Assembly (NCBI GenBank): GCA_964595485.1
Contig: CAZQQN010000056.1
Location: 1-10,086 of the forward strand
Length of the DNA: 10,086 bases
Reading direction: 5' to 3'
Source: CAZQQN01 sp964595485
Lineage (GTDB): Bacteria > Bacteroidota > Bacteroidia > CAILMK01 > CAYYUA01
Made by a program: the position numbers and the translations under genes. Numbering within the stretch: position 1 is the first letter of the stretch; every line of letters starts with the position of its first letter. Below the pieces are notes generated by a model. It did not search any database, was not told the DNA's origin, and saw nothing but the letters and a program-made list of their open reading frames with translations. Positions 1-8,500 of the stretch are shown one piece after another.

Positions 1-3000
1 CATCATCGGAGGAGGGCGTCCAGCTGAGGTCAATGGTAGAGTCGCTTGTCAAGCCTGCCACATGGATTTCCGGGGTAGCGGGATTGATGGTATCAAAGGG
101 CGTGAGCTTCACAGTATCCGACAGACTCGTGCTGTTAAGACCGCCACTTTCTTTGGTTCGGATGCGGTAAGTATAGGTTTTGTTACAAGCCAGGCCGGTA
201 TCTTTATAACTAGTATCAGTGCCACTAACAGAATCAATGGGCTGCCAGCCTGCAGTCTTTTGTTTTTCTATCACGTACTGGTCTACATTGTAGCCTTTGT
301 AAGGCTGCCAAGTAATCTCATTGGCAAGGTTCAAACCCTGACCGCTAACTTCAACGGGGGAATGGATTTCCGAGTTATGCGATTTCTTAGCAGAGCAGGA
401 GTCGAAGGCAAAAACTTTGTAACTGTAGCGCTGATTTTGGGGGTTTATACCTTTATGCTTATAACTGAGAGGGCTACTGCCGGGCATTACATTGGTCAAC
501 TTATTGAAACTTCCACTCTTTCCTGCCTTGAAGTAAATTTCATAATAAATAAGGGACGTGTCAGTTACCTTATCCCATTTAATTTCAATACTACTATTAT
601 TGACCACAGAAGTATTTCGAATATTGACATTTGGGGGAGCAGAAGTATCGAATGGTGTACCACCCACGGAATCGGAAATCGAGGTTGTTCCGTATCCAGC
701 TGAATCACGGTACAAAACCCGATAATAGGTAGTCTGGTCACACAAAGCAAAATTGGTATCCGTAAAGGTTGTATCATTACCCCCTAAGTAAGCTAAATTC
801 TGCCAGCTATTGCTGCTGCTCTTGAACTTTTGAACTTCTACCGTATCCGCATTAAAGCCTTTATATCGCTCCCACGAAAGTTGATTCTTTAAATGACCGG
901 GGTTAACGGATAAATTAGCGGGACAATGGTCCACTGATGTGTCACCCAGGTTACCACAGGTATCCAGTGTTTGCATCCGATAACAAGTACTTTGACTATC
1001 AGGAAAAGACGAGCTGTTGTAATATTGCTGTGTATTACTTCCCGGCTTATCGCTAATCGTATCAATCAAATTATAAGCACCGCCATTCACAGACCGCAAC
1101 AACAAGTAATCCTGAATATCACCGGAATCACTTCTATCAATTGTTACCCGGTACTGATTCTCGGTTCCAAGTCCGAAATGAGATGCGGAGACCAAATTTG
1201 CGGGTGCTGCTGCTGTATCTTCAAAAACAGGATTTATCGAGTTAGAAACAACGGTATCATTGGTCACCGTATCAATCGCCCTTACTTTATAGAAACCATT
1301 AAAGCTACATGAGACATAGGCTTTGAAAGTATCAAAAACTGTTGAGATGGTATTGTAACTACCACCATCTTTGAAACGTACCTCATATTTACCATTATCG
1401 AAATTGGAAGGAGTCCAATTCAACTGCATTTTTTTATCAAATAGCCTTGTATAAGTTAGATTTAAGGTGATTGTTGTCGTATCGATATCGTTACAGGTTT
1501 CTTTGTTGCCCTTCACCCAGAAATCTCCGGCTCTTTCGGCATCAAAAGTGCTATCTTTTGTGCCATCCTGCCAGGTGTAATTCACAACATTACTGTCAGA
1601 TGGGTTAAGGGTTAACTTTTCATTTTTCTGCTGAAAGAAAGTATCATGGGGAAGATCCACCCAGGGTTCCCCTAACTGATTCACCGTAATGGTGTCTGAT
1701 AGATTACAGGAATCCTTGGTGATAACATCTACCCAATAAGTTCCTTCCTTCTTAATTGTTACTTGATTACCGGTATCTCCATTACTCCAGGAATAACTCA
1801 AAAGGCCCGTATCAACAGAAATCGTAACCGAATCATTCTTCCCGCATAAATTGTAAAACTTTTTATCCAGGCTAAAGTCAGTAAAATTTGAAAAATAGCC
1901 ATAACGGGCTGCTGACCCTCCACCGTCTTCATTCAGAATACCTAAATGAAATTTGCCGGAATCATTGACAACTACTGTGGTATCATCAACCGGTGAGGTA
2001 CCGGTACTGAAGGATGTATTAGCAGTTTCCCATTCGTTGTTACCGGTAACAGGATTAAAATCACCTGCACTAAGGACACTTGTATCACCATTGACCGAAA
2101 ATTCATCTACAGCGCCAGAGTCTACCAAAATATTGACATCCAGGGTATTGCTACTACTTCTTTGAAAGGCCACCTCATTGGAGCCAGAGCAATTAATAGA
2201 AGGTAAAAGTGCGCCGGCTAATTCGCTATTAACGCCACTAAGGTGAAATGCGTAAGCTGGTTCTGAGGTTTGAACGTGAATAGAATTCCCCGAAATACTA
2301 CCTGTAAACCGATCCCCTTTGTTTAAGTTAGCTGAAGGGGTAGCACTACCATTAATGAAAACATCCGTCCCATCTTTAATTGGCGTTACAAATACCTTCT
2401 CATTATTAGAATTATTATTAACAGCAATATATTCAGTGCCTAAAACTTGCTCCGGGACAATTTGATCCCCCGCTACATCTTGTGCACTAAGAAAAGAAAG
2501 CGGTATTGGTTCATCAATGGAATCATCACTGATTGTAATGGCAACAGGCTTGTCCGCATTAACAATACTTCCATCCAGGTTGTCATTCGCAGCATTGTTA
2601 TCTGCTATAAAAGTGCGCGTTTGACCTCGATCGAGAACAAAGGTCACGGTATCATTAGCAGCGTGATTGATAGTCGATTCTTCTAATATAACCTCAACCT
2701 CTGTACTATCAATAGTAGCCACTATTGAAAAAGCATTCCTGGGATTTGGATTATAGCCCCAATCATTATCGTTATCGTGCTGTCCAGGAATGGTAAAATT
2801 TTGCCCTAAAGCGTTGTTACCTTTTAAGGTAAATATATCGGTATTCACATCATTTGAAATTTCATAATACGCAGTTATAGGGTTATCTGAAGTAACCTTC
2901 AACCCTCTGTTTAGCACGGTCCCACCAGTTGTATTCTCGATATTTGATTTTTCACTGGTTAGATCGATCGAAGCCACCGTATCAGATGGAAAATTGTACG

Positions 3001-3214
3001 TTTTGTTATTGAATGAAAATCCGGGATTGGCTGGTTGCTCTATTTTAACTTTAGTAGAGTCACTCTGCGTTGCTACTTTTAGTTCTATAGGCTGATCACC
3101 ATGGCCACTTGTCAAATCAGGTGCTGCAAACCAAAACACTTTTCCTTCTTGCGCTGGAACAGATTTAATTAAAGCAAAAATCACAAAACATAAAATGGTA
3201 GCGATTCTTTTCAT
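1..3214 (-). CDS. Large secreted multidomain surface protein: IgGFc-binding-like head, Ig/PKD-like repeats and FN3 array (C-terminus off the left edge)
   Basis: The minus-strand frame starting with ATG at 3214-3212 has no stop down to position 2, giving 1071 visible residues; I checked it codon by codon. Residues 1-21 form a signal peptide (Lys-Arg, hydrophobic core, cleavage likely after VPA before QE). Residues about 22-450 resemble the IgGFc-binding N-terminal domain of Bacteroidota surface proteins, with the strings TSDNPITAYY, GVNSELAGALLPS and NEVAFQ. Two Ig/PKD-like repeats follow (about 452-513 and 516-588), each with the Y-x-W-x-(N/D)-G signature (Trp476, Trp548) and a later G-x-(Y/F)-W-V strand. 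FN3 domains then occupy about 591-668, 672-775, 776-858, 862-955, 957-1047 and 1052 onward. The protein is rich in Asp, Thr, Ser and Asn, as secreted adhesins often are. By family custom the missing C-terminus should carry a type IX secretion/gliding-motility sorting domain, but that is inference. Function is probably adhesion or surface structure; binding to IgG should not be assumed. It is divergent from the kdsD operon. Confidence 0.88.
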   Translation of the reverse strand, partial: MKRIATILCFVIFALIKSVPAQEGKVFWFAAPDLTSGHGDQPIELKVATQSDSTKVKIEQPANPGFSFNNKTYNFPSDTVASIDLTSEKSNIENTTGGTVLNRGLKVTSDNPITAYYEISNDVNTDIFTLKGNNALGQNFTIPGQHDNDNDWGYNPNPRNAFSIVATIDSTEVEVILEESTINHAANDTVTFVLDRGQTRTFIADNNAANDNLDGSIVNADKPVAITISDDSIDEPIPLSFLSAQDVAGDQIVPEQVLGTEYIAVNNNSNNEKVFVTPIKDGTDVFINGSATPSANLNKGDRFTGSISGNSIHVQTSEPAYAFHLSGVNSELAGALLPSINCSGSNEVAFQRSSSNTLDVNILVDSGAVDEFSVNGDTSVLSAGDFNPVTGNNEWETANTSFSTGTSPVDDTTVVVNDSGKFHLGILNEDGGGSAARYGYFSNFTDFSLDKKFYNLCGKNDSVTISVDTGLLSYSWSNGDTGNQVTIKKEGTYWVDVITKDSCNLSDTITVNQLGEPWVDLPHDTFFQQKNEKLTLNPSDSNVVNYTWQDGTKDSTFDAERAGDFWVKGNKETCNDIDTTTITLNLTYTRLFDKKMQLNWTPSNFDNGKYEVRFKDGGSYNTISTVFDTFKAYVSCSFNGFYKVRAIDTVTNDTVVSNSINPVFEDTAAAPANLVSASHFGLGTENQYRVTIDRSDSGDIQDYLLLRSVNGGAYNLIDTISDKPGSNTQQYYNSSSFPDSQSTCYRMQTLDTCGNLGDTSVDHCPANLSVNPGHLKNQLSWERYKGFNADTVEVQKFKSSSNSWQNLAYLGGNDTTFTDTNFALCDQTTYYRVLYRDSAGYGTTSISDSVGGTPFDTSAPPNVNIRNTSVVNNSSIEIKWDKVTDTSLIYYEIYFKAGKSGSFNKLTNVMPGSSPLSYKHKGINPQNQRYSYKVFAFDSCSAKKSHNSEIHSPVEVSGQGLNLANEITWQPYKGYNVDQYVIEKQKTAGWQPIDSVSGTDTSYKDTGLACNKTYTYRIRTKESGGLNSTSLSDTVKLTPFDTINPATPEIHVAGLTSDSTIDLSWTPSSDD

Positions 3215-3245
3215 AATACTGTTTTATCTTATTAAATCAATCATA

Positions 3246-3263
3246 AAGTTAGCGAGGTAACTT
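3246..3263. repeat. Short inverted repeat in the leader of the surface-protein gene
   Basis: AAGTTA (3246-3251) and TAACTT (3258-3263) can pair around a 6-base loop. A second TAACTT copy at 3266-3271 could compete for the same partner. It falls inside the predicted leader of the minus-strand gene. The pairing is weak (mainly A-T), so a functional RNA structure is only a possibility; chance is a real alternative in this AT-rich stretch. Confidence 0.25.
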
Positions 3264-3309
3264 CTTAACTTTCAATCACTTCACATTAAGCCCAAAATTT
3301 CTCATTCTA

Positions 3310-3343
3310 CAAAATTAATGTTAGAATAACATTAAAAACCCAA
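3310..3343 (-). promoter_or_regulatory. Candidate Bacteroidota-type promoter for the large surface-protein gene
   Basis: Read on the minus strand, 3317-3310 is TAATTTTG, an exact match to the Bacteroidota -7 consensus TAnnTTTG. A TTG at 3343-3341 lies 23 bases upstream, at the long end of what is accepted for the -33 box. Transcription would start near 3304, leaving an AT-rich leader of roughly 90 bases before the ATG at 3214. In such AT-rich DNA a -7 match can arise by chance, so confidence is moderate; the inverted repeat lying against it adds weight. Confidence 0.42.
3315..3335. promoter_or_regulatory. Perfect 9-bp inverted repeat (candidate operator)
   Basis: TTAATGTTA (3315-3323) and TAACATTAA (3327-3335) are exact reverse complements separated by GAA. 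The symmetry is seen directly. The element overlaps the upstream end of the minus-strand -7 box (3310-3317) and fills much of the spacer toward the -33 candidate, the classic place for a dimeric repressor to block polymerase. With no GC pairs in the arms beyond one each and no following T-run, it is a poor terminator, so a protein-binding site is the better reading. The regulator is not in this window as far as can be seen. Confidence 0.55.
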
Positions 3344-3370
3344 TTTAATCATTATTCCAGCAAACAGCAA

Positions 3371-3392
3371 ATTACCTGAGATTACAGATTAC
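3371..3392. repeat. Three spaced ATTAC direct repeats upstream of the kdsD-type gene
   Basis: ATTAC occurs at 3371-3375, 3381-3385 and 3388-3392; the last two extend to GATTAC copies at 3380-3385 and 3387-3392. They sit 15-36 bases upstream of the -7 box at 3407-3414, where the -33 box should be, and no TTTG is present there. This could be an activator site, but the repeats are short. Confidence 0.3.
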
Positions 3393-3406
3393 GAAAACGC
3401 TTTTTT

Positions 3407-3414
3407 TATTTTTG
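3407..3414 (+). promoter_or_regulatory. Candidate -7 box for the kdsD-manC-peptidase operon
   Basis: TATTTTTG matches TAnnTTTG exactly and lies 22 bases before the ATG at 3437, which would give a transcript start near 3420 and a very short leader. No convincing -33 TTTG is seen about 19-20 bases upstream; ATTAC repeats occupy that place. The T-rich run at 3401-3413 makes a chance match possible. Confidence 0.42.
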
Positions 3415-3424
3415 CAAAAATGAT

Positions 3425-3435
3425 CAACCGAACTC
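3425..3435 (+). promoter_or_regulatory. CAACCGAACTC element just before the kdsD start
   Basis: This 11-base string ends one base before the ATG at 3437 and recurs with one mismatch (CAAACGAACTC, 4407-4417) before the manC start. It is not a Shine-Dalgarno sequence. It may be a translation-initiation element or chance. Confidence 0.3.
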
Positions 3436-3436
3436 C

Positions 3437-4402
3437 ATGAAAACGTTTGAGGAGACCCGGCAAATAGCCCAGCAGGTCCTACATAATGAAGCCAGCGCTA
3501 TCAATAACCTCAAAGGGTTTATTGATAACCACTTCTATGAAAGTGTTAAGGCCATCTACCAAACGAAAGGAAGGGTGGTAATAACGGGGATAGGTAAAAG
3601 TGCCATTATTGCCAATAAAATCGTATCGACCCTTAATAGTACGGGAACGCGGGCTATATTCATGCATGCTGCTGATGCTGTTCATGGGGACATTGGCATG
3701 ATTCAGGAAGAAGACATTATCATTGCCATCTCCAAGAGTGGAAATACGCCGGAAATAAAAGTGCTAGCCCCTCACCTGAGAGATTCAGGAAATTTACTTG
3801 TTGCAATGGTTGGGAATCCGGATTCCTATTTAGGGGAGCAAGCTGATTTTATTCTAAATACGAAGATAGAGGCTGAGGCTTGCCCCAATAACCTCGCGCC
3901 TACCACCAGTACTACTGTCCAAATGGTTATAGGCGATGCGCTGGCAGTTAGCCTTATCAATTTCCGGGAATTTGGTGAAGCGGATTTTGCCCGTTTTCAT
4001 CCCGGCGGAACCCTTGGTAAACAACTCTATCTCAGGGTAGCAGATATCTATCCATCGAATATGAAGCCAGAAGTTGATGCCGAAGCAGACCTTAAAACCG
4101 TCATTGTTGAAATTTCCACTAAAAGGTTAGGAGCAACAGTCGTCAAAATGGATGAGGAAATAGCTGGTGTCATTACTGATGGGGATCTAAGAAGGATGTT
4201 AAATGATGTGGAGAACCTTAATACTATTCGAGCCAAAGACATAATGAATCCAACTCCTAAAACTATCCAGAAAGATGACCTGGCTGTCAAAGCAAGAGAT
4301 ATCATGCGCGAAGACAAGATCTCTCAAGTTATAGTAAAGGATCAGGAAACGTATGTAGGCATGGTGCATATACACGACCTAAACCGGGAAGGATTGCTTT
4401 AA
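3437..4402 (+). CDS. kdsD: KpsF/GutQ-family D-arabinose-5-phosphate isomerase (SIS + two CBS domains)
   Basis: This enzyme interconverts D-ribulose 5-phosphate and D-arabinose 5-phosphate in the cytoplasm, the first step toward Kdo for lipopolysaccharide. The 321 residues match the family length. The SIS domain (about 30-190) shows GIGKSA (51-56), SKSGNTPE (99-106), EACPNNLAPTTST (147-159) and FHPGGTLGK (187-195). Lys53, Glu106, Glu147 and His188 appear to correspond to the active-site residues reported for E. coli KdsD (K59, E111, E152, H193, from memory; aligned by eye). Two CBS domains follow (about 200-260 and 265-321), each with a TDGDLRR- or HIHDL-like end. The ATG at 3437 is chosen because the N-terminal helix is family-like and it is preceded by the CAACCGAACTC element. 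No Shine-Dalgarno sequence is present. It heads a three-gene run; manC starts 18 bases after its stop. A sugar-alcohol (GutQ) or capsule (KpsF) paralogue role cannot be excluded, but the manC neighbour favours envelope glycan synthesis. Confidence 0.92.
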   Translation: MKTFEETRQIAQQVLHNEASAINNLKGFIDNHFYESVKAIYQTKGRVVITGIGKSAIIANKIVSTLNSTGTRAIFMHAADAVHGDIGMIQEEDIIIAISKSGNTPEIKVLAPHLRDSGNLLVAMVGNPDSYLGEQADFILNTKIEAEACPNNLAPTTSTTVQMVIGDALAVSLINFREFGEADFARFHPGGTLGKQLYLRVADIYPSNMKPEVDAEADLKTVIVEISTKRLGATVVKMDEEIAGVITDGDLRRMLNDVENLNTIRAKDIMNPTPKTIQKDDLAVKARDIMREDKISQVIVKDQETYVGMVHIHDLNREGLL

Positions 4403-4406
4403 CACT

Positions 4407-4417
4407 CAAACGAACTC
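4407..4417 (+). promoter_or_regulatory. CAAACGAACTC element just before the manC start
   Basis: Ten of 11 bases match the element at 3425-3435 and it ends three bases before the ATG at 4421. It fills most of the 18-base gap between kdsD and manC, so it is either a shared start-site context or the trace of a short duplication. Confidence 0.3.
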
Positions 4418-4420
4418 AAT

Positions 4421-5503
4421 ATGAATAATCATCATTATGCCATTATAATGGCCGGCGGAATTGGTAAAAGATTCTGGCCTCTCAGCAAGAAAGACTACCC
4501 TAAGCAATTCCTCGATATCTTAGGCCATAACCAAACCCTTTTCCAGGAAACTTATAACCGGTTTAAGGCCATTTTACCGGAAGAAAACATTTATGTTGTA
4601 ACCAATGAGGATTACATTGACCTTATCAAAGAACAAATACCTACTTTCCAGGATCACCAGATCCTGGCAGAGCCCGTAGGGCGAAATACAGCACCAGCTA
4701 TTGCTTATGGTGCCCATAAAATAGATGCCATAGATCCGGAGGGTGTCATGGTTGTTGCCCCGTCCGATCACCTGATCCGGGATGAAGACGAATTTCAGAA
4801 AACCATCCTTGAAGGGCTTCAAGCTGCTCTGAAAGATGACATTCTGATAACCCTTGGTATAAAACCTTCCAGACCTGATACGGGCTATGGTTATATTCAA
4901 ATGGCCGATGACAATGCAAATGGCCGTTTGAAGCAAGTAAAGACCTTTACAGAAAAGCCCAATTACGACTTAGCCAAATATTTTCTCGAGAGTGACGAAT
5001 TTTTCTGGAATTCAGGGATTTTTATCTGGAGTATCCAAAGTATCCTGAAGGGTTTCCAAAATCACCTCCCCGAATTGTTTGATAATTTTGATCAAGGCAA
5101 ATCCCAATTTCAGACTAATGAAGAGGCTGATTTCATCAAAGAAATTTTTCCGACTTTACCCATGATATCAATTGATTATGGTATAATGGAAAAAGCAGAA
5201 AATGTTTATGTTCTACCTGCTGATTTCCAATGGTCTGACATAGGTACCTGGAATGCCGTATTTGACTTATTGGAAAAAGATGAGGGAAACAATGCCTTGC
5301 AAGGGAAAAAGATTTTTGCCCGCGACACGAATAATTGCCTGGTAAATGTTAAAAGCGATAAATTGGTAGCCCTTAACAATGTCGATAACCTTATCGTAGT
5401 GGATACCGGTGCGGCTTTATTAGTAGCTGACAAAAACAAAGAGCAGGAGATACGTCAAATCGTTAACGAAATCAAAGCTCAGTACGGAGAAAGGTATACG
5501 TAG
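4421..5503 (+). CDS. manC: Mannose-1-phosphate guanylyltransferase (monofunctional, short form)
   Basis: The enzyme joins GTP and mannose 1-phosphate to give GDP-mannose and pyrophosphate, the activated donor for mannose, fucose and related sugars in LPS, capsule and glycoproteins. It is cytoplasmic. The nucleotidyltransferase signature is clear: AGGIGKRFWPLS (11-22) with PKQF (27-30), then LAEPVGRNTAPA (82-93), APSDHLI (113-119), the TGYGYI segment (154-159), FTEKP (176-180), FWNSGIF (195-201) and the DYGIMEKA/WSDIGTW pair (252-259, 271-277). Residues about 290-345 look like the C-terminal left-handed beta-helix part. At 360 residues it lacks the C-terminal cupin (phosphomannose isomerase) domain of the bifunctional ~470-residue ManC/AlgA type, so isomerase activity must come from elsewhere. 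It lies 18 bases after kdsD and 33 bases before the peptidase gene, all on one strand, consistent with one transcript. Glucose-1-phosphate thymidylyl- or uridylyltransferase is unlikely given the DYGIMEKA and EPVGRNTAP motifs. Confidence 0.94.
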   Translation: MNNHHYAIIMAGGIGKRFWPLSKKDYPKQFLDILGHNQTLFQETYNRFKAILPEENIYVVTNEDYIDLIKEQIPTFQDHQILAEPVGRNTAPAIAYGAHKIDAIDPEGVMVVAPSDHLIRDEDEFQKTILEGLQAALKDDILITLGIKPSRPDTGYGYIQMADDNANGRLKQVKTFTEKPNYDLAKYFLESDEFFWNSGIFIWSIQSILKGFQNHLPELFDNFDQGKSQFQTNEEADFIKEIFPTLPMISIDYGIMEKAENVYVLPADFQWSDIGTWNAVFDLLEKDEGNNALQGKKIFARDTNNCLVNVKSDKLVALNNVDNLIVVDTGAALLVADKNKEQEIRQIVNEIKAQYGERYT

Positions 5504-5536
5504 TATTACCTAACCCTAATAGTAAAATGTAGTTGT

Positions 5537-8500
5537 ATGATAAACCGTTTATCTATCGTTATCCTGATGATTGCCCTTGGCGGTTTTGCTAAGGGACAGG
5601 TGAACGACTTAACGGCAGAACAAGCCGGATCTTCAGCAAAAAAAGATGATACCACCAGTCAGGAAAGTTTCAATGCCCAAAAAAAGCCCAATACATACCA
5701 GAGTAAAGGCAACCCCCTGTATTGGAAAAATAAAAAACCAAAACCTGGCTACTGGCAGCAGGATGTACATTATAATATTAATGCCAATCTTGATGATAAA
5801 GCACACACCATTACCGGAAATTTAGAGCTGACTTATTGGAATAATTCCCCTGACACCTTAAACAAAGTTTATTTCCACCTTTACCAGAATGCTTTTCAAC
5901 CGGGATCCTATTACCATAAGCTAAAAAAAGCCAATGATAAGCAACCGGTTTTTGGTTTTTATGAAAGGTTAGGCCTGGGTACTGTCGTTAAAAACATGAC
6001 TATCAACGGAAAAGAGGTAAAAACCAGGTTGGATAATACCATTTTGATAGCTAACCTGCCTAATGCTATCCAACCCAATGATTCAGCTAAAATTAGCCTT
6101 GAATTCACCACTTTTTTTGGTAATGGCAGCATGAGAAGAAGAATGAAAATGTATAAGCACCATGGTGTTAAACACTTCAATGGTGTTTTATGGTATCCGC
6201 GAATTGCTGTATATGACCAAAAAGGCGGTTGGCAGACTGATCAACATTTAGGGAAAGAATTTTATGGCGATTACGGGACTTTTGATGTCAGTTTAACCCT
6301 CCCGAAAGAATACATTGTACAAGGTACCGGAAATTTAACCAATCGCGATGAGGCCCTGCCCCCTATGCTCTATGAAGGAATAAATTTAGAACAGTACGGA
6401 GAGGATGGTTCCAAAGAGGAAATAGAAGAAAGGAAAAAAATGCTCCGTAATTATTACCAGGTAGAGGACAGCTTAAAAACATGGCAATTTCATGCTGAAA
6501 ATGTCCACGATTTTGCATTCACTGCTGATCCCAATTACCGGATGGGCATTTATGAACAAAATGGTATAAGGTGCATTGCCCTTGTTCAAAAACACAAAGC
6601 CGCTTCATGGACTGAAGTCCCTGAATTTATGGCTGAAGTCGTAGAGATATACGAAAAAAATTTCGGCCCTTATCCCTACCCCAAGATTGTAGTGGCAGAT
6701 GCTCGGGATGGCATGGAATACCCCATGGTAACCCTTTGCGGTGGAAAGCCTCCCGGTAATTACGAACTGATAGCCCATGAGATTGGCCATATGTGGTTTC
6801 ACACTTCTATTGGCACGAACGAAGCCTACAGAGCCGGTATGGATGAAGGTTTTACCCAAATGATGACAAGTGTTGCAATGGATCAAATCCTGTCGGCTTA
6901 TCCGGAAACCGGTTATAACAACAATTGGTATTCAAACATTTTTGAGGATTCCGTTTCCTATCGTGAAAGTGAGGTATACAATGGCTACCTTGAAAGGGCG
7001 GTAAAAAATGAAGATGCCAGGTTGAATGTCCATTCCCATAAGTACAACTCAGCTTTGGGCCACGCAGGGGGCTATGATCAAGTTTACTACAAAATGGGTA
7101 CTATGCTGTATAACCTTGAATATGTGCTTGGTAAAGACGTTTTTAGAGAAGCAATGAAGAACTATTTCAGGGATTGGCGGATAGCGCATCCTTATCCGGA
7201 GGATTTTAAACAGTCCATTATGGATTATACAGGCGTGGACCTGAATTGGTTCTTCGATCAATGGCTAAACACTAAGAAAACCATAGACTACAAAATCAAG
7301 CGAGTAAAAAAACGGGATAAAGAAGGAGCTTATACCATTATTTTTGAACGGAAGGGTTCAATGGAAATGCCCCTGGACTTTAAGGTTAAGACTAAAAATG
7401 GCGGTGAACACAGGTATATAATCCCAAACACCTATTACGCCAAGCCGACCACGGATGCAAAGGTATTACCCAAATGGACCGGTTGGGGGGAGAAATTCAA
7501 TAAGACTTACAAAGCCAAAATTCAGGTTGACGGCAAAATCAGAGATGTTATCATTGACCCGAGTGACCGGCTTGCAGATGTTGATCAAACCAATAATCAG
7601 CTTAAAGGCAGTGTTGACTTTAGGTTTGACAGCAAAATTGATGAAGTTCCTAACACTGATCAGTATCAGTTATCATGGCGTCCGGAATTATGGTACAACG
7701 AAATTGACGGGCTCAAAGGGGGTTTGCATTTAAATGGGAATTACCTGGATTATAAGCATCAATTCCATTTAACAGCCTGGTATAATTCCCAAGTATTACA
7801 GCAGTTTGATGAAAACCAGAGTCAGGCTTCCCGCGATCCTTCGCGTTTACCGGTTAATGCCAATGCTTGGTATAAAACGCCCCTGACCTGCATTGACCAC
7901 GACCTATTCCTGAATATAGGTGGCAGAGCACTTGATGGGTTATACCGAGGGAATATAGGATTTGAAAAGGCTTTTGGAGATCAGGATCACCTGAAAGTTG
8001 ATTTCAACGCCTCTGTAAGGCCGGATAATGAGAACCTTGATTACTTACTTTACCCCAATCAGTGGGATGCGGGACGATGGAATAATGCCATTGATATGAC
8101 ATACCATCACACTTACGATTATGCCAATGGCAAGGGAGATATTGAATTGGGACTGAAAACCAGTGCTTTTGGAAATGATTACGATTATACCCGCATTCAT
8201 TTCACCGTTATAAATGATAACAATTTAGCCCAATTAGAAGTGAAAACCCGTACTCACTTTGAATACACCCTTGGAGACCAGATCGCACCCCAGTCCAGGC
8301 TGTACTTGGCGGGAGCCAGGCCTGAAAAGCTAATGGAGAATAAATTTACCCGTTCAAGGGGCTTTTTCCCCAACGATTGGCTCGGGTATAGCGAAAGCAC
8401 CAATCACTTTCATTATGGTGGCGGCTTAAACCTGAGGGGATATGCCGGCTACCTGGCTCCTTACAACTCACAAGATGACCAGTTCCAGACTTTTAGTGGC

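Noticed and set aside
62..703. A 213-codon plus-strand open frame starting with ATG
   Set aside because: It is antisense to the FN3 array on the minus strand. Its translation has no domain or signal peptide, whereas the minus-strand frame is continuous through the whole region with clear repeat motifs.
971..1312. A 113-codon plus-strand open frame inside the surface-protein gene
   Set aside because: It is rich in Ile, Arg and Cys with no recognisable motif and lies wholly opposite FN3 domains 1 and 2.
3215..3436. A small RNA or tRNA gene in the divergent gap
   Set aside because: The region is AT-rich, with no cloverleaf, no stable GC stem and no terminator; promoter and operator elements account for what is visible.
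3420..3440. A six-codon upstream frame (ATG at 3420 to TGA at 3440) overlapping the kdsD ATG in an ATGA junction
   Set aside because: The arrangement could couple translation, but the predicted transcript start falls at about the same base as its ATG, and a six-codon frame is easily due to chance.
7455..7733. A 92-codon plus-strand frame inside the peptidase gene
   Set aside because: It is an alternative frame over the Ig-like and barrel junction without any family resemblance; the main frame carries the M1 and barrel motifs.
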